From Gibbula magus (Eukaryota; Mollusca; Gastropoda; Trochida; Trochidae): 64,000 nucleotides of DNA. The stretch covers positions 31,720,656 through 31,784,655 of the forward strand of contig OW388291.1 of the NCBI GenBank assembly GCA_936450465.1. Direction: 5' to 3'. The translations under genes and the position numbers were made by a program. The notes under the pieces are model-generated. The model did no database searches, was not told where the DNA came from, and saw only the letters and a list, made by a program, of their open reading frames with translations. Within the stretch, counting starts at the first letter, position 1; each line of letters opens with the position of its first letter. Below, one piece after another: positions 23,501-34,574 of the stretch.

Positions 23501-23904
23501 TTACACTGAGGCTAAAGAAAGGCATTGGTATCGTATATCTTCTGCCTGAAGTCAGATATGTAAACGGGGTATAATACATCTACGAACCTATGATTCTGAA
23601 GAATCTTACTTCAGATATATAAGTTTTTTTCTGTGGACTTCTTTTTGTTTTTGTGTGTATGTTTCATTGTTTACACAGCTTTTTATTAAGATGATTGTAT
23701 TTGTATTTAACCATCATCGAAAAATAAAATGTAGCATCATTTGTATCTGTGTTGAGTTAAAATTCTAATGACTGCTGTTGGGAGAGCTTTGGGTTTTAGT
23801 TGAGGGTCAAGCCTACAAGGTCATTATTGTCTTCTAATGATTATAGGCTTTACAATGGAACAAGCCATAAGAAAGAAGAAAGTATTAATTCTTGTTCAAG
23901 GTTA
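20517..23904. other. AT-rich non-coding stretch
   Basis: Long A/T-rich sequence with poly-T and poly-A runs; only short chance frames. No conserved coding exon, SINE or MITE was recognised in it. Confidence 0.5.
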
Positions 23905-24225
23905 TCACAGCTCTATTAGTGAGGGTTTGAATCCCGGCAGGGGCATGGCGACTTTGTCTGCAGTAGAGAACTGTTCTACATGCAGTAAGGTTTGGGTGCA
24001 ATGCTACATTGAATTTCAGTAGTACCACCCATGGTTCGCTAGTTCCAGTAGCTGCTCCCAGGTTTCACCACAGTGCATAGCCACATGGCGTAGCAGGCTT
24101 TCTCCCTGCCGTAATACTAGCAGCCGCGATATAAGTGAAATACTCTTGAAAGCGGCGTTAAACCCTAACTCACCTCACCTCACCTTAAGAGCGGTGTTAA
24201 ACCTCACCTCACCTCACCTCACATA
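23905..24225 (+). repeat. tRNA-derived SINE with full-length body
   Basis: The head keeps a B-box-like GGTTTGAATCCCGGC. The body reads GAGAACTGTTCTACATGCAG, CACCCATGGTTCGCTAGTTC and GTTTCACCACAGTGCATAGC. The tail AAGCGGCGTTAAACC is followed by a (CTCAC) repeat, the likely reverse-transcription primer tail. The 5' boundary is approximate. Confidence 0.8.
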
Positions 24226-24254
24226 TTAGTGATTTACTTAGTACCCTTGGGGAT

Positions 24255-24662
24255 CATTCTCTTCCCACAGAGGTTACTCCCTTTAGATTTCTAATCCTGA
24301 ATTTCTAGGCTCCAGCAAAATTACGTCCTTTGAATATGTATGATGTAAATAACACAAATGAACTATTTTGGGTACTTGTCTCTGATTTGGACTTCTTTAT
24401 TTATCAGCATGTTTATGATCAATAGTTTTCACAAAATCAAATAGCATATTTTGAGGAAAACACATTAAACGAAAAGACGTTTATCTTAGGTTTATTTCAT
24501 CATTATGACGTGTCATTGGCTAATGTCACTTTTACAACGATGTCATTGATTGCACAACTATGTTCAATTGCAACCAATCAGGGCACTTCATTTTTGCCAG
24601 CAGATTCAGGTCATTAGGATCGGAAATCTGAAGGGAGTAACCTTTGTTTGGTGAGAATGGGA
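24255..24662. mobile_element. About 400-bp element with inverted ends
   Basis: ATTCTCTTCCCACAGAGGTT with ACTCCCTTTAGATTTC at the left is matched, inverted, by CGGAAATCTGAAGGGAGTAA then CCTTTGTTTGG at the right. The same inverted pair lies back to back at 28870-28948, so the two loci are a long and a collapsed form of one family. Confidence 0.7.
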
Positions 24663-25154
24663 ATAGTAAGTTTTCAATTGTGGTGAAACCTTGTTCTCTT
24701 CTCGCAAGTTCAAAAGCGGATTTCAAAGGTTTTGAAAATTGTAATATAGTTCAAAGACTCTAGATGAAAGTCATACATGTGTAATAGATACAGGACGAAA
24801 GCATATCTACATATTTTTTCATGATGGAGCTGAGAAAGTTGATGTTTTGCTAGTCCTTTTTGTAATTACTGAATATTGAAATTATGTGTTTGATATTACA
24901 TAGATTTATATATTTCTGGGCTGAAACAGTGATTTTTAAATTTTCTGTGGTGAAGTACGGCATTTATCAGTGAAAATAAAATCCGCAATTTATATTATTA
25001 TATTATTCTACTCAGTGAAATAACACTTTCAATCATATGACGTCATCGTAACAATAAGAAGTCGTAAAAAAATGGCTGTTGAAAAGTAAGGCGATCTCGG
25101 ATGCGCCATTCATAAAAATGAACGTTATTGACCAACTATACATGATTTGTTAAA

Positions 25155-25360
25155 TCTAATAAATAGAACATTTGACATTTCTCGTCGAATACCATGTATA
25201 TCTCATCTCGTGAAGTAGAAATAATATATTTACACTCGTGGCTGCACCATTCGTGAAACTAAATATTTCTACTTCACTGGATGAGATTACATTTCTACTT
25301 CACTGGATGAGATATACATGGTATTCGACGGGAAATGTCTAATATTTCTATTTATTTATC
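25155..25360. mobile_element. Fold-back element with TGACGTCA word upstream
   Basis: The left arm ACATTTCTCGTCGAATACC with ATGTATATCTCATCTCGTGA pairs with the right arm ATGAGATATACATGGTATTC then GACGGGAAATGTC. CATATGACGTCATCG lies about 120 bp upstream. A similar arrangement occurs at 60960-61255. Confidence 0.75.
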
Positions 25361-27180
25361 AAACATGTTCATATGCAATGTGACAAACCAAACAGGTGTA
25401 GAAGCGAGCACACCACACATACCCCTGCTTCCAATTATAGTTTGACATAATGGAAAATAGGAAAGGCGTATATATGTGGATGACTAACCTGTGTGTAAAG
25501 TTGAATGAATATTGAATGTACAGTTCCAGAGATAACTGTTAAGTCATGTTTCCATTGAAACCACCAAAAATAAAATTGAGTCATAATTAAGTATATTTAG
25601 AAAAAACAATAGTATAAGTCAAAAGTTCAAATATATTCCAGATTTGGTTGGTTTTACAACAGTCCCAGTACACGTGACAAATACTCTCAGAAAAGTCATT
25701 ACAAAATCTACATAAAGCATTGTCATTGATGAGTTTCAACAATTGAAATTGTAAATACATCTCTCCATCTCCCCTACAATTGTGGACCCAAAATAGTGTA
25801 GGTGAATTGAGAGTGTGGGGTTATAGTAGGACACCGAAAAAAGAGCCCAACTAGGCACGTGTAGAATTACTGAAACGTCAAGCTTAAAGAAGATGGATGA
25901 AGATGGAGTAATTATTAAATTTCATACACTTAATTTTAGTCTAATTTGTTGCATATATACATGATGTGTTTGTTCACTGGACAACGAACATGTTCATATA
26001 AGGTGATATGAAAGAATAACTTTGTCCGTGAAGTTTTAGATCACACACCTCTGCAAGGTGCTTTCAAGTTTCACAAGCCGTTCCTCATCCAATCTAGAAT
26101 CTTGAAATACTGTTGGTAATATACTTGTGGCATCACTGGTATCAACACAGTGTTAAAACACAGGATTTATTATCAGATCACAGGAAAATCAGCTGCCTAT
26201 TTGACGACACTAAGACGTTAATGTTTGTCTCAGGATCTGCAACTGCCATCTGATAAAAAAATTTGCTTATTTTTCAAATCACAAAGATGTATCCTGTGTG
26301 TCAAGTTTGGATTGGAATACATATCGTTTAATATGTAGGCACTGGTGAACACTATGTGAAAATGACTTGTCTCCTGTGTCACAAGATATGTTAACACCGT
26401 TTGAGGACTAGTCAAGTAATTGTAGAGTTATGCTCCGGAAACAATTAGAACACCGGGGAGTTTCAACAAAAATCATTATATCTTCCGACCGGATAAATAT
26501 TGATCTATCAGCAACATAACTGATAAAGGAAACAAACTCATAATTTGAATGGAAGTGATGACAAAAGAAAACAAGCAGACAGAGTCGGCCATATCCCCCG
26601 CCTTTGGGAACATTTATTGAAGAATAGTTGTTGAATAACAGTGACTATGAACCTTTTTTCAACTAACCAGTGCCCAGTTATGAGCTATCTATATTGGTCA
26701 TTCATTTAATCTTACTCTCCTGCAGATTGTAACCATTCAACTTGAGCCCAACGTATCTTACAGAATTGAATGAGATGAGTTTCTAACTTCAGAACATACA
26801 CAATAGTTCTTACCATGAGAATCTAGTGAAAGGTGGCCCAGACAATATGATGATCTGAGTAAGGCACTGGGAATGAATGTAAATAATAGTAATAACAAAT
26901 AAAAATATGTTTTGTTTGAAAGGGAGTCTTGCAGTTATACACAATATTTAAATCATGATCATCCTGCTATATCTGGTTATTTGTATCTGTATTAGGCTCG
27001 TACAATCTCCTTATAGCCTGATGTAGCAGGATGGATGATGATAAATTATGTTTCATTTGTTGCTCAGCAGGGCAGGGATGCCACTCCCTGTAAGGTTTGT
27101 AACAAATCAAAACAACCTTAGCCTACCCAATATAAGGTTTATTGCAACTGATGGTTAACGTTTGCTGATGATCAAGATGA
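25361..27180. other. Non-coding stretch
   Basis: No gene is supported. Scattered phrases (GTTTCCATTGAAACC near 25550, GCTCCGGAAACAATTAGAA near 26430) resemble pieces of the tandem-repeat transposons listed elsewhere, so part of this stretch is probably decayed copies of them. Confidence 0.4.
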
Positions 27181-27366
27181 AAATAGTTTTTTTGGGTTGT
27201 GAGCAAAGCCAAGGAGTTTGCACACAAAATTTCAGCTCCTTAGACCAAGTGGTTCTGGAAAAGAAGACAAAATGCGAAAAGTTTACAGACGGACGGACGG
27301 ACGGACGGACGGACACCGTGCCATGCCATACGCTCATCGGGCCTTTCAGGCCAGATGAGCTAAAAA
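27181..27366 (+). mobile_element. Truncated end of a tandem-repeat element (TAGCTCATC family)
   Basis: One repeat unit (GCACACAAAATTTCAGCTCC, CCAAGTGGTTCTGGAAAAG) is followed by GTTTACAGACGGACGG, a CGGA microsatellite and the terminal CATCGGGCCTTTCAGGCC then AGATGAGCTA. The end matches those at 29262 (inverted) and 44508. The 5' part is missing. Confidence 0.75.
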
Positions 27367-27379
27367 TACATCCGTGGCA

Positions 27380-27770
27380 GTTTTGAGTTCCGCTCCGGAA
27401 ATGAATTATTAAGTTATGTATCCATGGAAATGGTAAAAATTAAACAAATTAAAAATTGTGAAGAAGTTGAAAACCCCAAAGGCACATCTACACATGATGA
27501 TTGTTCCACACACCAAGTTTCGTTGAGCTATCTCTTATAGTTTTGGGGTTCTGCTGCGGAAACGAAATTCTAAGTTCCAAAAAAATAACTAGAAGAAGTT
27601 GAAAACCCCAAAAGGCACATCTACACATGATGATTGTTCCACACACCAATTGCAAGTTTCGTTGAGATATGTCTTATAGTTTTCGAGTTCTGCTCCGGAA
27701 ACGAAATTCCAATTTACGGTCCAAAAAAATAACTCGAAGAAGTTGAAAACCCCAAAAGCCACATGCACAA
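27380..27770 (-). repeat. Tandem repeats related to the Ena-intron element, inverted
   Basis: About 2.5 units of roughly 170-190 bp contain GAGTTCTGCTCCGGAAACGA and GTTGAAAACCCCAAAAGGC. The former is the reverse complement of TCGTTTCCGGAGCAGAACTC in the units at 15274-16130, so both loci use one core repeat in opposite orientation. Confidence 0.75.
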
Positions 27771-28869
27771 ATGCAACCCCCCCTCCCCCCATAATAAAAT
27801 GGTACGCAGTTACAATAGCAGTAACAATGTCAGATACTAGCAACAACAATGGTTCAGTTCAGGAATGACCAGAAGCCATTGTGACCATGTTTATAGTGCA
27901 GATGCTTTGTGTAGACAGGAAGATGCAGTATTTACTGACAAAGTACAGCGACTATACGTCAGTCAACCCTGATGTAATGGCTATATGATCTGTATAACAG
28001 ACACCAGGTTGAAACATGAAGATATTGTGGGAATTAACTTCTAAAGGACGTGTTTGCCTAGATTAAACCTAAATAGTCATGTTGATCCATATACTACCAT
28101 GCTTCCATTGAGAGAAGACAGCTGTTCTTATTAACAGTCGTCTACCTATAAATTTACTATCATTATCATGAGCAATACATTAAGAAATCACATGTAAATT
28201 ACCACTATCTGGGTCATTACGAAAACACTCAAGAAGCGATATTATGTGAATCTATCATGCAATATCAATTATCATACCTCATAACTCACATGCCACCTCA
28301 TTATCTAAGTGAAGACAGTTCCTGTCAAATAAAACATGCCAAACTATTCATACATGTAAGATAAACATTTTGTTTTCGTTGACACAGGGTTAAATTCACT
28401 TTACTTCCCGGCAACAGAGAAGGGAGGTGTTGTTGTGTTTCTAAAAATCATCACTCGCTATGTACATGTACATCATGCTTCTCTCAATATGCATGTTAAG
28501 GAATGTTTATAATAGGGTGCCGTACCACTAACCGATTTTAGCTGTCAGTCAGTCGTGGCCCAATAGTCTATCTTGGTCACGTTTACATGGAGCGTATATC
28601 ACTAGAATTTTAACAAGAAGTCATGGTCATCAGCATCCCCCATATTGTTTCTCAATAAACCTAGCAACTTTCTCCTGATTAAATCTTGTGTACAGAAGAA
28701 ATTTAATAGTCACTTTGGAAAACAACAAGCCTCACACAAAATGTTGTCATTCTGTCTTCAGATTTGGAGAAAACCATGAACACAAATACAAAATACTAAA
28801 ACAAGAACTAGACTCTTTTCCTGTCGTTTACAATTCTCAAATAAAATTTATTTTAGTGTAAGTTGGGAC
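27771..28869. other. Non-coding stretch
   Basis: No gene, repeat or conserved motif is recognised. Confidence 0.45.
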
Positions 28870-28948
28870 ATTCTCTTCCCATAGAGGTTACTCCCTTCAA
28901 ATTTCCGATCGGAAATCTGAAGGGAGTAACCTCTGTGGGAAGAGAATG
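28870..28948. repeat. Near-perfect 79-bp palindrome
   Basis: ATTCTCTTCCCATAGAGGTT with ACTCCCTTCAAATTTCC is followed directly by its inverted copy, GGAAATCTGAAGGGAGTAAC then CTCTGTGGGAAGAGAAT, around a central CGATCG. The arms equal the ends of the element at 24255-24662. Confidence 0.9.
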
Positions 28949-29204
28949 AAGTTGGGATTGTTTTCAGAAAAGGACAAATTGAGAAAACTAAGTTGAGTAA
29001 AACACTGGATTTGAGTAGAAGCTTAAGTTTGATGAGAGATATGAGGACCAGGCGCTGAAGAATTCTGAGAATGGCAGGAAGGCAAGCAATATTTATTAAA
29101 AATCAGATCGAACGTAACACTCGTAATGTACAGGGGTCATGTCATGTGACCTCTGTTCCAGTCAATAGCAGTGAGGCTAGGAAGTTGTTGGACAAATTCG
29201 ATAT

Positions 29205-31185
29205 TATTCTTACACTCAGACTCTGAAAAAAGTATTTATTCTGAAAATATCACCATCTTATTAGCTCATCAGGCCTGAAAGGCCCGATGGGCTTATGGCA
29301 TGGCATGGCATGGTGTCCGGCGTCCGTCCATCCGTCCGTCCATCCGTCCATCCGTCCATCCGTAAACTTTTCGCTTTTTCGACTTCTTCTCCAGAACCAA
29401 TGACTCCACAGAGCTGAAATTTTATGTGCAGACTCCTTGGCCAATGGGGATTCTAAATTGTAAATTTCATGACCCCATGACCCCAAATGGGGTCACAGGG
29501 GTCACATCCTTAAAAACCTATTTTCATCTTCTTCTTCAGTTCCAAAAGGTCTAGAGAGCTGAAAAGTTGTGTGCAGACTCCTTGGCCAAAGGTGATTCTA
29601 AATTGTAGATTTCGTGACCCCATGACCCCAAATGGGGTCACAGGGGTCACATCGTTAAAAACCTATTTTCATCTTCTTCTCCAGTTCCAAAAGGTCTAGA
29701 GAGCTGAAAAGTTGTGTACAGACTCCTTGGCCAATGGGGATTCTAAATTGTAGATTTCGTGACCCCATGACCCCAAATGGGGTCACAGGGGTCACATCCT
29801 TAAAAAACCTATTTTCATCTTCTTCTCCAGTTCCAAAAGGTCTAGAGAGCTGACATTTTATGTGCAGACTCCTTGGCCAATGGGGATTCTAAATTGTAAA
29901 TTTTATGACCCCATGACCCCAAATGGGGTCACAGGGGTCACATCCTTAAAAAACCTATTTTCATCTTCTTCTCCAGTTCCAAAAGGTCTAGAGAGCTGAA
30001 AAGTTGTGTGCAGACTCCTTGGCCAATGGGATTCTAACTTATAGATTATTTGACCCCGTGACCCCAAATGGGGTCACCGGGGTCACATCCTTAAAAACCT
30101 ATTTTCACCTTCTTCTCCAGTTCCAAAAGGTCTAGAGAGCTGAAAAGTTGTGTACAGACTCCTTGGCCAATGGGGATTCTAAATTCTAGATTTCGTGACC
30201 CCGTGACCCCAAATGGGGTCACCGGGGTCACATCCTTACAAACCTATTTTCATCTTCTTTTTCAGTTCCAAAAGGTCTAGAGAGCTGAAAAATTGTGTGC
30301 AGACTCCTTAGCCATTGGGGATTCTAAATTGTAGATTTCGTGACCCTGTGACCCCAAATGGGGTCACCGGGGTCACATCCTTACAAACATATTTTCATCT
30401 TCATTTTCCAGTTCCAAAAGGTCTAGAGAAATGAAAAGTTGTGTGCAGACTTCTTGGCCAATGGGGATTCTAAATTGTAGATTATGTGACCCTGTGACCC
30501 CAAATGGGGTCACAGGGTTCACATCCTTAAAAACCTATTTTTATCTTCTTCTCCAGTTCCAAAAGGTCTAGAGAGCTGAAAAGTTGTGTGCAGACTCATT
30601 TGCCAATGGGGATTCTTAATTGTAGATTATGTGACCCCGTGACCCAAAATGGGGTCACAGGGGTCACATCCTTAAAAACCTATTTTCATCTTCTTCTCCA
30701 GTTCCAAAAGGTCTAGAGAGCTGAAAAATTGTGTGCAGACTCCTTGGCCAATGGGGATTCCAAATTGTAGATTATGTGACCCCGTGACCCCAAATGGGGT
30801 CACAGGGGTCACATCCTTAAAACCTATTTTCATCTTCTTCTCCAGTTTCAAAAGGTCTAGAGAGCTGAAAAGTTGTGTGCAGACTCCTTGGCCAATGGGG
30901 ATTCTAAATTGTAGATTATGTGACCCCGTGACCCCAAATGGGGTCACAGTGGTCATGATCTAAGAACCTATCTTTTGCTTGTAAACAATAACTTAAATAA
31001 CTTAAATATTCAACTTTAGATAGTAAATCAATGAAATCCTGATGAGCTACAGAGCCCATGGCTCTATTTTTTAATATTGAAAGGGAGACTGTAAGAAATG
31101 GAATTTTCTGTAAAAAGAAGGCTCCTTTTCAATATGTTTCTTCAATATTTTATTTTAAAAAAATTCAGAGTCTAAGTGTAAGACC
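29205..31185 (-). mobile_element. 1.98-kb transposon with 147-bp repeats and 10-bp target duplication
   Basis: AATTCGATAT occurs directly at both borders (29195-29204 and 31186-31195). Just inside are TCTTACACTCAGACTCTGAA and its inverted partner TTCAGAGTCTAAGTGTAAGA. A second inverted pair, TTAGCTCATCAGGCCTG at 29258 and CCTGATGAGCTA near 31040, encloses a GTCC/ATCC microsatellite and about ten units of about 147 bp (29390-30955), each with CTAGAGAGCTGAAAAGTTG and GACCCCAAATGGGGTCAC. No transposase ORF is present. The 10-bp duplication is compatible with Mutator-like elements, but the terminal bases match imperfectly. Confidence 0.8.
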
Positions 31186-31195
31186 AATTCGATAT

Positions 31196-32105
31196 CTGAG
31201 CGGTGCTGTGACTGGTTGAATTTCAGGACTGTGAAAGGTCACACACAAGGCCACAAAACACGAGCCCTGGCGGCCACTACTCGGATCAAGAAGGGGGCGA
31301 GGTACGAGTATATTCATATTGTACTGACACTATCATAGTGATTGCAGGTCACCTCGGGGCTTGATGCAAAGGTACCTGAAGTCATTGACCAAACTAAGCA
31401 ATAGCTGGTATTTGGAAGTATAGTTTTAATTGATTAAGGTTATAATTCAAGGTATATGTTACGTCGTACTGAGTATGTTCAAGATCCAGCGTTAAACGAT
31501 TACTCGAGAGCTTCACAGCAAGTTACCAATATTGTCATTGTCGGGCGTGGCCTACATTTCTGTGTGTTCAATAATCACACCCCATGACACATAGAAGTAC
31601 GTCGGTTATACGTATCCCCGCCCGAGTAGAGAGATTGGCTCCCCAACACGGGTATGTACATTGTATGTAATCTGGGGGAACCGAGTTCATTGCTACTGTC
31701 TATATGTACACTGTCATCTCGCTGCTTTATTGTCACCCCTGACCTTGGCCACTTATCGGCTTCTTACAAGATTTAAGTACGTCTCTGATTGATCTTCCCA
31801 AACTTTAAAACGTTATAAATTATAAGTATCTGGTTGGATATGTAAACATGCAATATGCAACATGCAACATGCGCCTGACTTTGGACCGAGGTAAGCTATG
31901 GGTGTTCGTGTTTTAACATAAGTTGAGCTTTCCTGGTTGAACTTATATTCTGTTTGAATGAACATTCAAGGGAATTTCTTATCAGAAAAAATTCAGTCGG
32001 ATGCACTGAAAAATCAATTACCGAAGTTTTGTACCGAATAATTACTGTTCTGATACACCTAGTCTTCAATGAAGACCACTGTCGTTTAACTTTCCATGAT
32101 GTTTC
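31196..32105. other. Non-coding stretch with a possible exon-like segment
   Basis: A segment near 31227-31302 is bounded by TTTCAG and GGTACGAG and is open in at least two frames, but neither translation is recognisable. 31480-31760 is somewhat GC-richer with CCCCGCCCGAG and might be regulatory. Nothing firm. Confidence 0.3.
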
Positions 32106-32471
32106 ATGATTCCCTATCCATATGAAAATTCGAAATATATAAATTTTGCAATCAACAACCATCTTAACAAGACAGTGCATAGTCCTTTCAAGACAAATTT
32201 TGAACAGGTTCGTCGAACGATGCTTGTGATAAAAGAAGACGTTTTTCGAGAAGAGAAAACTGATACTGGCATGAGTTTCAAAATGTCAAAGCTCGACAAA
32301 GACAAAATAATAAAATTTCAACTAGTTTCAAAGTTATCGTTTATTTCTAAGTTTAATGGAAAAAAACAGTATCTGAACGATCACACCATTTCACAAGTCA
32401 AAGGTTACAAGAATAAGTTTAATATGCTTACTGAGGACAATAAAGCATTGAAACTGCGCTTTTGCGAGTAG
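32106..32471 (+). CDS. Unrecognised 121-codon ORF, possibly an integrase remnant
   Basis: A lysine-rich reading frame in AT-rich DNA. The stretch INFAINNHLNKTVHSPF loosely resembles the segment of Ty3/gypsy-type integrases that reads FAYN...TG.SPF, but the rest (KEDVFREEKTDTG, KMSKLDKDKIIKFQ) is not recognisable. It has no splice context and no second retroelement domain beside it. It may be chance. Confidence 0.2.
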   Translation: MIPYPYENSKYINFAINNHLNKTVHSPFKTNFEQVRRTMLVIKEDVFREEKTDTGMSFKMSKLDKDKIIKFQLVSKLSFISKFNGKKQYLNDHTISQVKGYKNKFNMLTEDNKALKLRFCE

Positions 32472-33470
32472 TTGATAGTTTCATACATGTTGTACCACAA
32501 GGATGTGTTCTTGAACCTTCGTTATTTATGTTTTAAATGTGAAATTATTTGATCAATCATAACTTTCACGTCCACTTTAATGCAGGCGAAGCCAAACTAC
32601 TCATAGTGATGCCACAGTAAATTTTCATACAAACGCTGTTACCGGAACAGAAAAAACTTACACTTATACTCATGTGCAAAAGAAACATCGCCATACAAAA
32701 ATACAGATGTTTTAATCTATGAGCGATAAATACGACTGAAACAGAGTTGCATCATGTCTTCAGAAACCAACTAAACTAAATTTGAAATTAAACAAAATAT
32801 CTGTTCATATTATCAATATGTCGTTTTCGAATCTGACAGGAGAGTCAAAAAAGTTGTTTGGCATGTGTTATGACCTCCTGCAGCAATGATGCGTTAATAT
32901 GTCGACGACATCTTTTATGAATTAAAATTCTACATTTTATACATTTTTAACTTGATTGCCCAACATTTTTAAAAAGCGATTTCAATACCACAGGGTATTT
33001 GAAGTGATATGAAAATCAAAGCACCATACTCTGATCTATGAGTTTGTGAATACTAAATATGTGTCAACTGAATACGTAAACATCTATTTTCTCCGGGAGC
33101 AGTATTTCCTTTTGTGGGAAAATTTCTTGTGCACGTGAGTATATATTACGAAAGACAACGAGAGAAAAAAAGTAGACACGACCAATCATACAAATATCGG
33201 GATATGAAGAAACAGGTCACTTAGTTATTCAGTCACTGACATCAATTGTGATGCATGTAAATCAACAAGTAAAGTTGTGTTTCATGCACTTAACAGTTTT
33301 CCTCGTTATTGTTGATAGCGATATTCTTCTGGTGCCTTGTGAGGTACTACGCACGCCCTTCGCGACTTGACGTTATTGCTCTCGGTTTGGTAATTGATAA
33401 TGGAAATAACTGATCAGGCTTTACCTTCATAGTAAATTTAATTTCTATAGCAGTTTCATGACAATTGTTC
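32472..33470. other. Non-coding stretch
   Basis: AT-rich with no recognised gene or repeat. Confidence 0.45.
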
Positions 33471-33819
33471 TTAAAGGGGCAGTAGCACGTTTTTCGGTGA
33501 AATGTATTTGAAAAATTATGTCACTAATAGTAAAACACCCTTCCGTCATCGGAAAATCAAATTAAAAGTAACTGCACATGGTTCCGTAGAGCCACGGGAA
33601 TAGTTTTTGTAATTTGAAATAATAAATTGTGTTCACAATAAAATGGCCGCCATACAATGTTTCCTTTATACGCAACATCATTATTACCACTACGGATAAT
33701 TGGTTTGTGTAATAAGATGTTTTACTCTCCAAAGTTAATTTTAATGATATAAACTATCATTATAAATGGGAAATTTGAAAAAATAAATTTTACAGAAAAA
33801 AGTGCTACAGCCCCTTTAA
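33471..33819. mobile_element. TTAA-flanked MITE family 1, complete copy
   Basis: It begins TTAAAGGGGCAGTAGCACG and ends GTGCTACAGCCCCTTTAA, with the internal landmarks AAAATGGCCGCCATACAAT and CTACGGATAATTGGTTTGTG. Same orientation as the copy at 10338. Confidence 0.9.
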
Positions 33820-34104
33820 GCGTTTTGCTCGTTGCTCCCATAATCCCTCAGCTTCTGTTATTACTTCTCTAGTGTAGGCGTTAATGTGTATAAGTGTGTA
33901 TATAATTTAGATGTTTTATTTTTAAATGTTCAGTTCACAAATTCATAAATTTATCTATATATATAGTGCACACTGATTGGAACAGTTCACTTGTGTGCAG
34001 GTATCACTGTCACAACTCAAACTGTAGCTAAAACTAGCTATCAATCCCCGTAGGCGTTTGTCCCTGTAGGCGTTTCTACACCTAACCTAGTACGAGCACC
34101 GCTC

Positions 34105-34297
34105 AGTCTCATTTAAGTCGACCCTTCTCCGAGGAATGAAATCTGCAAAATAGTTCATATCGGGGATACGAACTGGTTCTATAGACTCCTCGCCACAAAT
34201 TTTGCCATGAAATCTCCGAACGATATGAGTTCGTATCCCGATAATTGACTATTTTGCAACTTTATTCTTCGGAAAACTTTCTATTTTAATCAGACTG
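34105..34297. mobile_element. Fold-back MITE family 4 (CCGAGGAAT type)
   Basis: AGTCTCATTTAAGTCGACCC with TTCTCCGAGGAATGAAAT pairs inverted with TTTATTCTTCGGAAAACTTT then TATTTTAATCAGACTG. The second copy is at 38998-39186. Confidence 0.8.
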
Positions 34298-34574
34298 GAG
34301 CACCCCTCTACGCCATTCGTCACCACCGGCATATCCTTTTATCAGCAAGTTGATCTAAACAAAGGCTACTATCAAGCTAAGAAAGATCATTGATATTATC
34401 TCAAATAGACTATTGAAACGTTTTATAAAAGGAGGGTTCTATCGGGGTATTTTTTGTGAAAACGAAATTCGAGAGAATATTCCTGTTAACACATATATGT
34501 TATTAATACATGATTAAAACACAGCCAAATTGAAAGATACTAATGAAGGTAATATTTTGATGACTTTATATTTC

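Noticed and set aside
29390..30955. CRISPR array
   Set aside because: Units of about 147 bp are repetitive throughout with no unique spacers, in a eukaryotic transposon context.
30672..30963. Open frames on both strands over the 147-bp repeats
   Set aside because: They arise from tandem repetition of a stop-poor unit in a transposon array; no conserved protein is encoded.
31227..31302. Exon between TTTCAG and GGTACGAG
   Set aside because: Both open translations are unrecognisable and no partner exon in compatible phase could be found.
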